A DNA stretch of 10,746 nucleotides from Ophioceras dolichostomum (GCA_003049485.1 PYST01000512.1:9946-20691), one strand, 5' to 3'. Positions 1-9,466 are shown, numbered from the stretch's first letter. The notes: generated by a model from the letters alone, not told the origin. Translations and numbers: made by a program.

Positions 1-58
<58 letters not shown>

Positions 59-85
59 CCTCCCTCTCCCTTTCCCCCTTCCTCT
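1..85. repeat. (TC)n microsatellite with degenerate pyrimidine tail
   Basis: Positions 1-47 are an uninterrupted TC dinucleotide run. A single G at 48 breaks it, and TC, CCCT and CCCTTT variants continue to about 85. The run touches the window edge, so its full length is unknown. On the minus strand it is a GA-rich tract starting about 54 bases beyond the protease stop codon, so it probably lies in or just past that gene's 3' UTR. Confidence 0.97.
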
Positions 86-138
86 TGCTACCTACCTCAC
101 GAGCCCATCGTCCCCCCTCTCTTACTCCTCCTACAAAG

Positions 139-3107
139 TCAGAACCTAGGAGCGATATACTCTATCCTAAACGGCACCGTCTCCACGACATCGTACTCGC
201 CCGCCTTGTTCTCGTCACCAAACACCCTCAGCGTCCTGATCACAACCTTGTAGTCCCCAGCCGGCGCATACCGTCCGTTGTCCAACCGGCCATCCCACAC
301 CGCGAACCCGCGCGTCCTCGCCTCGTACGTCCGCGGGAACCCGGCGAGCGACCCGACGGTCTGATACCCCAGCACCGTAGTGACGGTCGTGTTCGCGGAT
401 CCGGCGCCCAAAAGCGTGATGGGCACCACGTCGGCGCGCAGGAGGGGAGACCCGAACGCGAGCCGGATTGAGAACCGCGGGTACTCGGTGAGGCTGGCGA
501 AGCGCGTGTCGTTCGCCCTGCCGGGAGGTGGCAGGAGGAAGATCCGGTTGGCGGGCACGCGGGGCGGGTCTGACGCCGCGGCAGGGGCGACGCGGGAGGT
601 GCTGAGGAATGTCTGGCCCGGATCGATGGTGACGACCGACTTGAGGCTTCCCGCGACGCCGATGTAGGGCAGCGAGAGGGAGACTCCGTCGGAGCCGGCG
701 ATGGAGATGTAGCCCGAGTAGACGGGCAGGCGCTTGGCGTTCAGACCCGTGGGAGGGGTGGCGACGACGCTGATGATCTTGCGCTGGCCGGCGGGTATCG
801 TGAACTCGGTGGCGGAGAAGGACAAGGAGGCGTAGGACGGCAGGAGCTCGTTGGGAAACGTGTCCGGGAAGATGGTGGACGTGTTGAGGAACGTGTAGCC
901 CGACGCGGCGCCGACGTGAGAGAGCCGGTAGATGATGGACGTCGAGCCCGTGTTGGAGATGCTGAAGTTCTGCAAGGGCGCGAAGTGGTCCGAGTCGTTG
1001 AACGAGAGGCTGCTGGCGCTGAGGAGGGTCTTGGCGTACGCCGCGTCGTACACCTGGATCAGACCCGCGCCCTGTTGGGGGACTGGAGCGAGGTAAGGGA
1101 GGGGACCCTGGCCGGCGTTGAAGAATTGGGGCTTCGCCGTGGACGAGAGCAGGTTTTCGATCGTTTTCGGGTCCTTGATGCCGCGCACGTTCATGATCAG
1201 CGCGTATGCAGCTGCCGTCAGGGGGCAGGACATGGAGGTTCCGGAGAGCGTGGCGTAGCCGCCCCGGGCGAGCGGGTACGTCGACAGGATGTTGCCGCCA
1301 GGCGCCGCGAGCTGCGGCTTGCTGTCGGTCTCATAGGTCGGGCCCCAGCTGGTGTAGGCGCTCAGGGAGCCGCCGGTCGCCGTGTTGGCCTGGCTGACGA
1401 GGAATTTGGGCGCCGTCTCCGGGTCTGTCATGGCCACCGTCACGTTGCGGCCCGCCTGGAGGTCGGCGATCCACGAGGCGCCCGTCAGGGCCTCGACCAT
1501 GGCCACGGCGCGGATGCCGGCCACTGTCGACACGTCCGTGCCGACGGCGCCGGCGACGTTGTTGTAGAAGAGGATGTAGCGGGCGCCCTTGGCGCGGGCG
1601 TTGGTGGCCTTCTGGACGAAGGTGCAGGTGCCGCGCCGGATGAGCACGATGTAGGGGGAGAGGTCGGGCGTGGAGGCCGGGTACGGGTCGCAGCCGTTGG
1701 CCGGGTCGGTGGTGTTGAAGCTGACCGCCCACAGCGGCATCGTCACGTTGGCCCACGCGTCGGGCTCGCCGGCGGTATAGCCGAAGCCGATCTTCGTCGC
1801 GCTCTGGTCGACGGTGTAGCTGGCGTTGCTGAGCAGGGCGGGCGAGATGACGTTGTCGACCGACGCGATGGCCGTGACTCCCTTTCCGTCCGACGCCGTG
1901 CTGGCGTAGAAGAGACCGTTGGACCCGTCGTTGCCGGCCGAGATGACGCAGGGCACGCCCATGGCGACGATTCGTGATACCGTGACGGACCAGGCCTCCT
2001 CAGACCAGCCGGACGGGCCGCCGATCGACGCCGTGATCAGGTCGGCTCCGGCCTCGTACGCCATGTTGTAGGCCTGGATCAGCACGTCGTCGTTGACTTC
2101 GCCGTCGCAGCCGAACACGCGGTACATGCCCAGGGTGACGCCCGTCGCGCCGCCAATGATGCCGAACGGGTTGTTGGTCTGCGCGGCGATGATGCCGGAC
2201 ACGTGCGTGCCGTGGCCACCGCAGTCCATCGGGTCGGGGTCCGGCACGGGCGTGTTGCTGCCGTTGTAGTTGTCGCCCACCAGATCGGTGCCGAAGGAGA
2301 CTAGACAGCCCGGGCCGAAGCAGCCGCCGAGCGCAGGGTGTTTCCAGTCCACCTATTGACGCCGGATTGAGCACTGGTGGTCAGCGAGTTGGCTTCTCGC
2401 ATGCATTCGAATGTCTTGGTGTAACAGGAGTATGTTTGGTGGGCATGGCGTTGGGTGACGAGTGACGAGGGTTGAGTGATGATGGAGGATCCTCGGGAGA
2501 TGATAGATACTCACACCGCTGTCGATCACGGCGATCTTGATCCCATTGCCCACCACTCCGCTGTCCCTGAGCCGCGAGACCTGCGTCATGACGTGCGGCG
2601 AGAAAGCGTCGGTGGTGGCTCCTCCCTGCCTCTTCTCATGCGCGGCGTCCATCTGCTGCTGGTTCATGCCTTCGGACGTCCAGTGGACCGTGTAGTCCGG
2701 GATCTTGTAGCGGCGCATGGGCCAGATCCGCTTAACGGCAGGCATGGCCGCCACCTTGGCCGCAGTCTCCTCCACAGTCTCCACGTCCTTGAATTGGATG
2801 GACGCGCCCTTGAAGAGCCGGAAGCTCAGGTCCATCTTGACCTCGGCATCGTGCTCGATGTGGCTGCCGAAGGTGGCCGTGTCCTGGAGGTTGGTTCGAG
2901 TCCGCGTCAGTCAGTCTCGTCTTGCCTACATCTCCAGTCCTCTTTGTTACTCCTGCTCTCCAAGATATCATGATTTACCTCCTGTCCCTCTTCATATTCG
3001 ACGATGTACGATCCGGGTATGACCGGAGCTGTCTCGACGCTGCTAAACGTGGCCTTCGCGGCGCAGCAGGCCGCGAAGAGCGACAGCGCCAAACTTCGGC
3101 AGAGCAT
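139..3107 (-). CDS. Secreted subtilisin-like serine protease (S8 family, Vpr-like, with PA domain), three exons
   Basis: Exons on the minus strand are 3107-2979, 2883-2515 and 2352-139. Both introns are phase 0, giving 903 residues. The enzyme is a secreted endopeptidase of the Asp-His-Ser subtilase type. Residues 1-19 form a hydrophobic signal peptide. Residues about 31-110 are an I9 propeptide beginning PGSYIVEYEEGQE. A Kex2-like Lys127-Arg128 pair precedes the mature domain. Catalytic Asp164 lies in AVIDSG, His213 in GGHGTHVSG, oxyanion Asn307 in ISAGND and Ser539 in SGTSMSCP. A PA domain (about 371-466, with RRGTCTF) is inserted between His and Ser. An Fn3-like domain follows at about 608-735, then a FlgD/Ig-like motif near Trp852 (WDGRLDNG). 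About nine N-glycosylation sequons are present. The ATG at 3107 has a CAAC context and no upstream ATG for about 300 bases. The length and domain order fit fungal 'minor extracellular protease vpr' proteins. The triad is complete and there is no sign of decay. The substrate is not inferable. Confidence 0.95.
2353..2514 (-). other. Intron 2 of the subtilase gene (162 nt, frame-neutral)
   Basis: The donor is GGT|GTGAGT and the acceptor CAATAG|GTGGAC. Splicing joins the catalytic-Asp motif IDSG directly to VDWKHPALGG, as the family requires. The length is 54 codons and the phase is 0. Read as coding sequence it has no stop until the TAG formed by the acceptor itself. Confidence 0.92.
2884..2978 (-). 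other. Intron 1 of the subtilase gene (95 nt)
   Basis: The donor reads GAG|GTAAAT and the acceptor CTCCAG|GAC. Joining them keeps frame and restores the I9 stretch EEGQE-DTATFGSHIEHDAEV. The intron therefore falls inside the propeptide domain. Confidence 0.9.
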
Positions 3108-3423
3108 GTTGAAGGACGCGTGGGAGTGAGAGCGAGGGTGTCCCTGCTACTGAGGGGGGAGAGCGATCTGAAGATCGCGCGTCGTCTAGCACCCGTTGCT
3201 GCAGGAGTTGTGCACGGAATCGCAGAACTTGGCCCACCAAAGAGCGACGGTGATGTTGACTGCGAGGTAGCTTCGGAAAAGAAGGGAAACGAAGCGCCTA
3301 GCGGCAAAGAAAAAGAGCGAAAGGGAGGCAGACGAGCTCGACCCACAGCTGCTGCCACTGGTAGCTAGCCAGCTCCCTTCAAGCGAGCGGACTGGGACAG
3401 CGGCGGCATCCTGATCATAAATA
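3108..3423 (-). promoter_or_regulatory. Upstream/leader region of the subtilase gene
   Basis: On the minus strand there is no ATG between the start codon and about 3406. A pyrimidine-rich stretch (3274-3331, seen as AAGAAGGGAAAC and AAAGAAAAAGAG on plus) resembles the CT-rich boxes common near fungal transcription starts. A TATA-like TATTTAT lies at 3423-3417, about 310 bases before the ATG. A perfect 7-bp inverted repeat (GCGATCT, 2-nt gap, AGATCGC) sits at 3163-3178. Promoter function is inferred from position and composition only. Confidence 0.4.
3163..3178. repeat. Short dyad/hairpin upstream of the subtilase start
   Basis: GCGATCT-GA-AGATCGC is a perfect 7-bp inverted repeat with a 2-base centre, 56-71 bases before the protease ATG. 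It could be a dimeric factor site. The 2-nt loop makes an RNA hairpin less likely unless the inner pair opens. A chance origin cannot be excluded. Confidence 0.5.
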
Positions 3424-3706
3424 GGTTGGGCATAGCGCGCTGATGCTAAGACATGGTGCTAGGCGAGGGCGGGGAGAAAAGGCTCGAAGGTCTATGGTGA
3501 GCGCGAGGCCACCTGCAGCAGGTAGTTTGGCCGACCTTCATGGTGAGCGTAAAGTGATGGCCCGTGGGACCGCGTGTGCTTGGACCGGGCCATGCACTGC
3601 AACCCTTTGTGCCTGGATGATCCAGGTACGACGAGATGTTCTCAGGAAGAAAAGATACGGAGCAGTCAATGAGCAAGTAGATAGATGGATGGGGGCAGAT
3701 GTCCCG

Positions 3707-3720
3707 CTTCCGGCCGGAAG
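3707..3720. repeat. Perfect 14-bp palindrome CTTCCGGCCGGAAG
   Basis: The sequence equals its own reverse complement over 14 bases. The core CCGGCCGG resembles the paired CGG/CCG half-sites bound by fungal Zn(II)2Cys6 factors. A palindrome of this length is expected by chance less than about once per window, so function is unproven. Confidence 0.5.
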
Positions 3721-4180
3721 AGGATGGAGGATGAGGAGGGGAGAAAGCTCTCTAGAGAGGATGCGGAGAAACAAGGGCAGGGGTGTGCGTACGCGGGTAA
3801 GAAGATGCGGTGTCCTCCTCCCTCTCAGGCATCCCTGTCTTCTACCTTAGGAGACGAATTTACCCAAGCACAGAGGTAAGTGGAAATCTTATCGTCGGCT
3901 CCCGTGCCGGATCCTATTGGTCAGACACGGCTGGGAGCATGTCGATTGCCATTTTGTCATTTTGTAGAACGGTGGTGTTTCCAGAGACAATTCTGGACAA
4001 GATCACCGCAGGCCGCTGTTAATCTACAGGGGACATGCTAATTCTCGGAGCACTCCGCTCGGAGCAGCATCCCGTATTGCGAGGTGGTCGTTGGTCGTTT
4101 GCATTCGCATGCCGTAGCATGCTGCATATACCATGCTGCCCCTTGTACAGCACTGACACAGAACACAGAATTGATGACCG

Positions 4181-4221
4181 GAGGGACAAGAGGGACAGAG
4201 GCGGACAGAGAGGACAGAAGG
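4181..4221. repeat. Imperfect GGACA repeat patch (4 copies, 9-10 nt spacing)
   Basis: GGACA occurs at 4184, 4193, 4203 and 4212 in a purine-rich context (GAGGGACA / GCGGACAGA / GAGGACAGA). It looks like a small degenerate minisatellite. No function is apparent. Confidence 0.6.
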
Positions 4222-5900
4222 GAAACAAGCTTAATCTTACCATGGCGTGTTTATCTTGGGAGATTCATGCGCGTGTTTTGTCCTGGAGCGATAAGGACAC
4301 CTCCGAGGGTTTCTTCGGGCCTTTGCTAGGCTAGGTGGGAAGCTTGCAGCTCAGGGGACCAGCTTGATCCGTTCCCAATTGAGGCTCGCGGCATGAATTT
4401 CTCCCCGCCCCTCCCTCGCGTGAGCGCTTGTCTCGGCGGAATAGAACGCCACAAAATGCAGCAAGAGACGCTCGTCCAGCAAGGTCAACGCGATAAGCCG
4501 ATCTACCCTACCATCCGCCTTTCTTTAGCGATGTCACCACCCATTTCTGGACGCGGATGCGTAAGTGCTGGTATGAGAAGGTAGGGATGCGTCGTGTTGG
4601 AGAAGGAGAAGATGGTGCAAGGACTCGGGACCTTTGCGGAGTCGTTGGGATCTAATGTTTTCCCCTCACTGGCCGGGCAGTTGCTTGTTGGTCGCCAAAC
4701 CCGACCTCGGCCCCGTGTTCGCTGGAGGAGGCCTTCTCCTCCTGTTGCTTCCCTCTAGCGCGCCTCGTGTCGGTCAGTGTTGGGACTTGGGAGATTAAAC
4801 ACACGAGAGATCGACGCCTTGGCGTAACGTCGACGCTTCTCCGGTCCGAATTGTGCTGGTTGTGCTGGCCAACGAACAGACAACAAACGAGCAAGAGTCG
4901 CGAGGGGGCGGCGGCATGTGAGGATGTTGACGCTGAGGAGAGATGACCGCAATTCAAGCATGTCCAGTCGGGACTTGTTTCTTGGTTCTGCCGGCAGTCA
5001 GGCTTGGGCTTGCTTGTTAGGGTACCATCGGCCCGCAATGCCAGCGTTTCCAACGCTAAATCACCCGCTGAGGCGTCCCCCTCCTTCCCCCCACGACGCC
5101 ACCCCACCACCGTGATGTGGTGACTGTTACCTCGCAGCTCGACTGCAGACCTGGGCAGGCACCATCAATCATCAGTCGCATGAGGCGGCGAAGTTACTTT
5201 GTTGTCTTTGCCCCAAAACAGTCAGTTCTTCCGCACAATCACGGGGACTGCGCTGCACTCAGGCCCATTACCGTCAAATTGCGTGTGACAACGGAATGGA
5301 AAGAAATGAAACGTTGTGTTGCATACCTCGAAATACTGCTAACGAAGCAAGACAATCCTTTTGCGGGAATTTGTGGCTGAACACACTTAGCAACGGGCCA
5401 AGGGACATCTTCCAGAGGTGGAAGCTCGAGAGGGAGATAGAAGCAGGCAAGCGCCCGGCTGCCCACCAGTGACCTGAGCCGTCGGTGTGAACAGTAAACA
5501 ACCACACCCGGGATGAATTGTTTCCGGGGTCACAGCATATGAGGGAAACGAGGGCTATAGAGTGCGAAATAAATTGATGCCCACGCTTAGCCGGGTCAAC
5601 CCAAAGAGAGATGGCAGGTAATGGGCACCTTGCTTGATCCGGTACAGTCACCTCACGACGGGGGAGAAGGATTCGACGCGAGCCCCCCAACTCCATCCCA
5701 GGCAACGCAACATGCAGAAGGGCCCGGCCGAGTGGGACAATGGTCGGAACTCCGGGGCTGTGGCATCTAGAACGACTCCGTCTCAAGATCAACCCGCGTG
5801 GAGTCGAGTCCACACGGGAAAGAACGACGGCTAGGGCCTCATGATGGTGATCTTTGGTGGGAGGGCTGGCTTGGTGCCCACTGGTCAGCCAGACCACCCT

Positions 5901-5933
5901 GGTTCGTCAATGGTTCGCGACGGGTTCGTAGAT
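5901..5933. repeat. Three 11-bp units each beginning GGTTCG
   Basis: GGTTCG starts at 5901, 5912 and 5923, an exact 11-base period. The remaining five bases of each unit differ (TCAAT, CGACG, TAGAT), so a fixed core is phased at about one helical turn. Confidence 0.55.
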
Positions 5934-6587
5934 GAAGGATGGACGGCCACAGCCAAAGGAGTTGGGGCCAAGAGGAGTCGTTCCTGGTTCTGATGAAGCA
6001 CTCACTCGGCCGAAGACAAGGCCGATAGGCAAGCACGAGGCCCTCGGGCGGTTGCGAGGCTAGGCAAAACTTAAGATACAACATATGTCAAGGGTCAGTC
6101 AGTCAGGTCACTCGGAGCCTGCATACCTGTCTCCCAACGGCGCTCCAACACCTAGGTAGCATCCAATCGCATGGCTAGATACGCGGCATCGTTTCGGTGC
6201 CTGCGGTACGACGTCCCACGATTCCACGAAGTGAAGTGAACGTGGCTTGCAGAATGCAGAAGACCGCGAAGAAAGGAAAAGGAAAGCAGGTGCTTCTTCT
6301 TTTGGCTCCATGGGGTCGCTCCGTTGCCCAACGTTGCGTTCAACCGGTCGGTGCTAGCAGGCACAACATCTGGCACGGCATGACGGTGGTGACATGGTCC
6401 GATCTTCCAACTTCCATCCAGTCTCTGAGCGCCGCTGAGCAGGGTTGAAGAATCTGCCCGCGTACACAAACACGCGTGCATGCAGGAAATCGGCAATTGC
6501 ACGAAAAAGGGATGAGGAAATAAGGTCAGCAATCCAATATCCAACAGCAGCATCGACGGCTAGCGATCTCGCGGGTAATCTCGTCGG

Positions 6588-6915
6588 ATGCAGGTACGGA
6601 GTCGTATGGCCCAACAATCGGGATGGAGAGCAGCGACACCTCCACACCGCCGATGGGGACGTGAGTCACGTGGAGATAACCAGATTACCGATGAACCTCA
6701 AGCTGGAGGAGCCAATGAGATGGCGTCAATATCTAAGCCGCGGCTCCACCAGAGCTCCGATGCATCGGACCTCTGCCCCAAGAAAGTGAGCCGATCGCGA
6801 TCTCAACAATCCCGACAGAATCGAGCTCTTGCTTCATCCAACCCACCCATACATCCGTCCGTCCGTCCGTCAGTCCCGCCAATCCTCCAATGCGAACCGC
6901 GATACACCGGCGACA
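6588..6915 (+). promoter_or_regulatory. BOL3 upstream region with clustered motifs
   Basis: Within 18 bases are TGAGTCA (6662-6668, Gcn4/CpcA-type), overlapping GTCACGTG (6665-6672, Cbf1-type E-box) and AGATAA (6674-6679, GATA-factor type). A CCAAT box lies at 6712-6716. A (TCCG)4 repeat and a pyrimidine-rich leader follow at about 6820-6890, and an upstream ATG at 6890. There is no TATA box. Motif identities come from known consensus sites, and occupancy is not shown by sequence. Confidence 0.4.
6854..6870. repeat. (TCCG)4 microsatellite in the BOL3 leader
   Basis: Four tandem TCCG units plus one T, 46-62 bases before the BOL3 ATG. It lies in the probable 5' UTR, so length changes there would not alter the protein. 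Confidence 0.8.
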
Positions 6916-6931
6916 ATGCTTCGCCGCGTAG
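6890..6931 (+). other. Upstream ORF overlapping the BOL3 start codon (13 aa)
   Basis: An ATG at 6890 opens a 13-codon frame ending at TAG 6929-6931, out of frame with BOL3 and spanning its ATG at 6916. The uATG has C at -3 (weak context), whereas the BOL3 ATG has A at -3 (strong). If the transcript includes 6890, scanning ribosomes that start here would miss BOL3. Transcription start is unknown. Confidence 0.5.
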
Positions 6932-7533
6932 CTGCACCGCGCGTCGCCGCGTCCGTGCTCCGGGCCCGGCCCACCACACCCCCGAGCTGGATCTACAGTT
7001 CAAGAGCTCCGAAGGCAGCAAGAATCGCTCGCGTGTTCAGTCATTTCCAACAACGACCATCACAACCCCGCACATTCTCCTCTCTGCGGTCGATACCACG
7101 AGCGGCAGCGGAACCGGCAACAGTGCGCCCTGCCGTACAAAGACGAAGACCATACTCGACCACCTCCTCCTCCTCCACCGCAGAATCAAGAGCCACAACC
7201 TCCGCTCCCTCCACCTCAGTTCCTCCTTCGGCCACTTCCGAACCCACCGCCTCCGACTCCGTCGACGCCGCCCCCGGCCTCGGCCCCGAAAAGCCCGACT
7301 ACCTCGACGCCGCCGAGACGGTCATCTGGGACAGGCTGACGGCCGAGTTCGAGCCCACCGAGCTGGTCGTGCAGGACATCTCGGGCGGGTGCGGATCCAT
7401 GTACGGAATCGAGATATGTTCTGAGAAGTTCAGGGGGGAAAATATGCTCAAGCAGCAACGCATGGTCAACGGCGTGCTGGCTGACCTGATGAAGGGGTGG
7501 CATGGGGTCCAGTTGAGGACGAGGGTGCCGTAA
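6916..7533 (+). CDS. BOL3: BolA-like protein, mitochondrial Bol3/BOLA3 type
   Basis: A single-exon 205-residue protein. Bol3/BOLA3 acts with Nfu1 and the monothiol glutaredoxin Grx5 in the mitochondrial matrix to hand [4Fe-4S] clusters to targets such as lipoate synthase. Residues 128-205 are the BolA domain. It has the GGCGSMYGIEI motif (Cys159), KQQRMVNGVLADLM, and HGVQLRT containing the invariant His196; this Cys and His correspond to the candidate cluster ligands of BOLA3. Residues 1-80 are Arg/Ala/Ser-rich and nearly acid-free, as in mitochondrial presequences, with two R-x-aromatic-Ser processing motifs (RTF/SS at 52-56, RPY/ST at 78-82). A Ser/Thr/Pro-rich linker (81-125) joins presequence and domain. 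The whole is longer than the roughly 120-residue yeast protein because of this N-terminal part. ATG 6916 is the first in frame and has a good context. Cytosolic Bol2 types lack the Cys motif, so the Bol3 assignment is strong. Confidence 0.93.
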   Translation: MLRRVAAPRVAASVLRARPTTPPSWIYSSRAPKAARIARVFSHFQQRPSQPRTFSSLRSIPRAAAEPATVRPAVQRRRPYSTTSSSSTAESRATTSAPSTSVPPSATSEPTASDSVDAAPGLGPEKPDYLDAAETVIWDRLTAEFEPTELVVQDISGGCGSMYGIEICSEKFRGENMLKQQRMVNGVLADLMKGWHGVQLRTRVP

Positions 7534-9466
7534 GAGAGAGCTTTTGATGCTTCCTTTTTTGGTACTGCCTAAACGGGGACTGCAAAGCGCTTGAGGAGAG
7601 GGGGGAGAGGTGGGGAGAAGGCATGGATGGAGACGGGGGAAGAAGGAGAAGAAGAGGTGCGAGAATGATACCTACCACCTACCTTACTCTCTTGCCAAGC
7701 TTGTGGTTGGAGGCGCGTTCGCGCGACTTAGTACTGGCCCGAGAGCTAGACGGTGGGTAGAGAGGAGAGATGAAGAGACAAACGGGGCAGGGTTTCCTCT
7801 CTGCCGATCGACTATTTTGGTGGCAGCTGAGACCGTAGCCGGCATTGATGTCACAACTGCTTCGTGGTCCCCACAAACAGCATCATCAGTCCGTCTCCCA
7901 GTCGTTGCCCCTATCATCGTGGTGTATTGCCCTTTGCTGTACATCTAACGTGGAACAATCATGTACTGTAGAACCCGCACGCGGAATCCGATACCAATTG
8001 CTACTCTCAACTCTGTCGTCGTTTCGATTTCATTTGGAAAGGGATGTCCGGGCAAGCGTGGTCATCATTCGATGGTCTGGATGACGACCGAAGCAGGGAG
8101 GACCCCATCCATCCGGGACACCACCTCCTAAATCTTCTCCGCGCCCGCTCGCTCTGCTCTTCGGGCTTTTTTTGCTTTCATCACCTTCTCAACCGGAGAG
8201 GATGGATTTCGTCCGTAACGCCCGGTAGTGCCAGCCCTCGCTGCTAGCGGGTGAGGGTTCGCGCTTGATCTCCACACTTCCCCGCACACCGCTGGCTGGG
8301 CGATACAGAAAAGTCCTATGCTGCCGCTCTCCATTGAGAGAGGACGACATCGTCGTTTCACTACCCCACGTTCTATCTATGTAGTTGATCCAGGCGGTCC
8401 AACCTTGACGTCGTCCACCTACTCACGAACTTGGACTCTACCCATGACACTGCTCAAGAGATTCCGTAGCATCTGCCCACTCCCTCTGTTTCAAGGAATG
8501 GTCCTGTCTTCCAGAGCGTTAGGTTGCAAGAGTCCTAGCCTAGAAACTTCGCTTCCATCTTTCGCGTCAGTGCAAGCACCACCAGCGCTGCCCTCAGGCC
8601 TCGCCCAGGGGACCTCATCACCTTCCAGAAGGACGGTGCCACCAAAAGCCCCTGATCTCAATGATGCAGATTCCACCTTCACACCATGTTGCAGAAGAAC
8701 TATCGGGAGCTTGCAGCCGTCGAGTGGCCCCAGTCAATGCACTCCAGCGCACATTTGACGAACCTCGGCCCGATGTCGTCGTCATAGAGGGTTCCTCTAC
8801 AGCGAAACCACGGAGCCATGGATCACATCCGTAGACGATCTTCACCGGATCTTGCAAGGGGCTTAATCTTCACTTCAGCCACTCAGTCATCAATCATCAG
8901 CTCAACGACAACCCACGTGATAACCGCACTCCCATACATGGGAAGACGACACTGTACTCCCATCAAAGTTCTCCCGCGATCCCCGCACCCGGATTGGGCC
9001 GAAAATAACCCATTCGCGGGAAAAGATGCGCGAGCCATCATTCCGAATATCGAACCCCTTTAGCCCGCACATTCAGCCGCCGGAGGTAACTAAACCACAA
9101 TACAACAGTGGCAGTGCGTACTGCGAATTCTAGAACCGCCAGTCCACCTCATTTGGTCTCGCGCGTGCAGATGTGATCCTACCTCGGACAGCTCGCCAAG
9201 GTGAGTGAGTGAGCTCGGCTATTATGACGCGATACGTGCAGTGTGTGTGGCGCTCGTGATCGGGGCGATAACCCGAGCTTGCTTGTACGCGCGAGGACGT
9301 CACCAGACTCCGGTTGCTCAACAGAGGTGAATAAGATGGTCGAGAGCAAACCATGCTCTCAGTGGCGGGCCGATGTACGATGGTGCGCTTTTCACTGAAG
9401 ATCGACGACGCGAACAGTAGATGCGTGTCATTCCCATAGCTGCATACTCTCGTATCGGAGTCACGT
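7534..9466. other. Intergenic region, no firm gene
   Basis: About 1.9 kb between BOL3 and the cysteine-rich gene. The first 150 bases should contain the BOL3 3' UTR (a T6 run near 7555 and AATGATA near 7664). Short open frames occur on both strands, none with a recognisable domain. Between about 8491 and 9063 the minus strand has several adjacent coding-like peptides in different frames, possibly a gene relic. I see no RNA gene and no mobile-element ends. Confidence 0.55.

Larger units (their letters stand above)
3424..6587. other. Intergenic region, no supportable gene
   Basis: About 3.1 kb between the divergently oriented subtilase and BOL3 genes. Six-frame inspection shows only short open frames with irregular composition. 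The longest lack an ATG at the open end and show no recognisable domain or consistent splice-linked exons. I see no tRNA, rRNA, terminal inverted repeats or transposase and retroelement motifs. What it holds is a 14-bp palindrome (3707-3720), a GGACA-rich minisatellite-like patch (4181-4221) and a three-copy 11-bp phased repeat (5901-5933). A non-coding RNA or a multi-exon gene with very short exons could be missed by eye. Confidence 0.6.

Noticed and set aside
916..1977. 353-codon open frame on the plus strand antisense to subtilase exon 3
   Set aside because: It is low-complexity Arg/Gly/Val/Ala-rich, has no domain, and is explained by the strong GC3 bias of the real exon on the other strand.
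2893..2903. GGTTCGAGTCC, a perfect tRNA B-box-like sequence
   Set aside because: It lies at the end of subtilase intron 1. No T-stem pairing, A box or acceptor stem can be formed around it.
4652..5110. 152-codon open frame on the minus strand
   Set aside because: It starts at GTG, has no domain or targeting signal, and no supporting splice or promoter context.
5274..5897. 207-codon open frame on the minus strand in the intergenic region
   Set aside because: There is no ATG at its open end (GTG only), no recognisable motif and irregular composition. It is most likely a chance open frame.
6717..6733. Possible HapX-type half-site spaced from the CCAAT box upstream of BOL3
   Set aside because: The AAT lies one base off the published CCAAT-N12-RWT spacing, so it does not match the consensus.
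6588..7424. 278-codon open frame on the plus strand overlapping BOL3
   Set aside because: It is in another frame from the clearly recognisable BolA domain, and its Arg/His-rich composition is typical of a shadow frame.
8044..8247. 67-codon ATG-initiated open frame on the plus strand
   Set aside because: It is short, with no motif, no signal peptide and no frame-consistent neighbouring exon.
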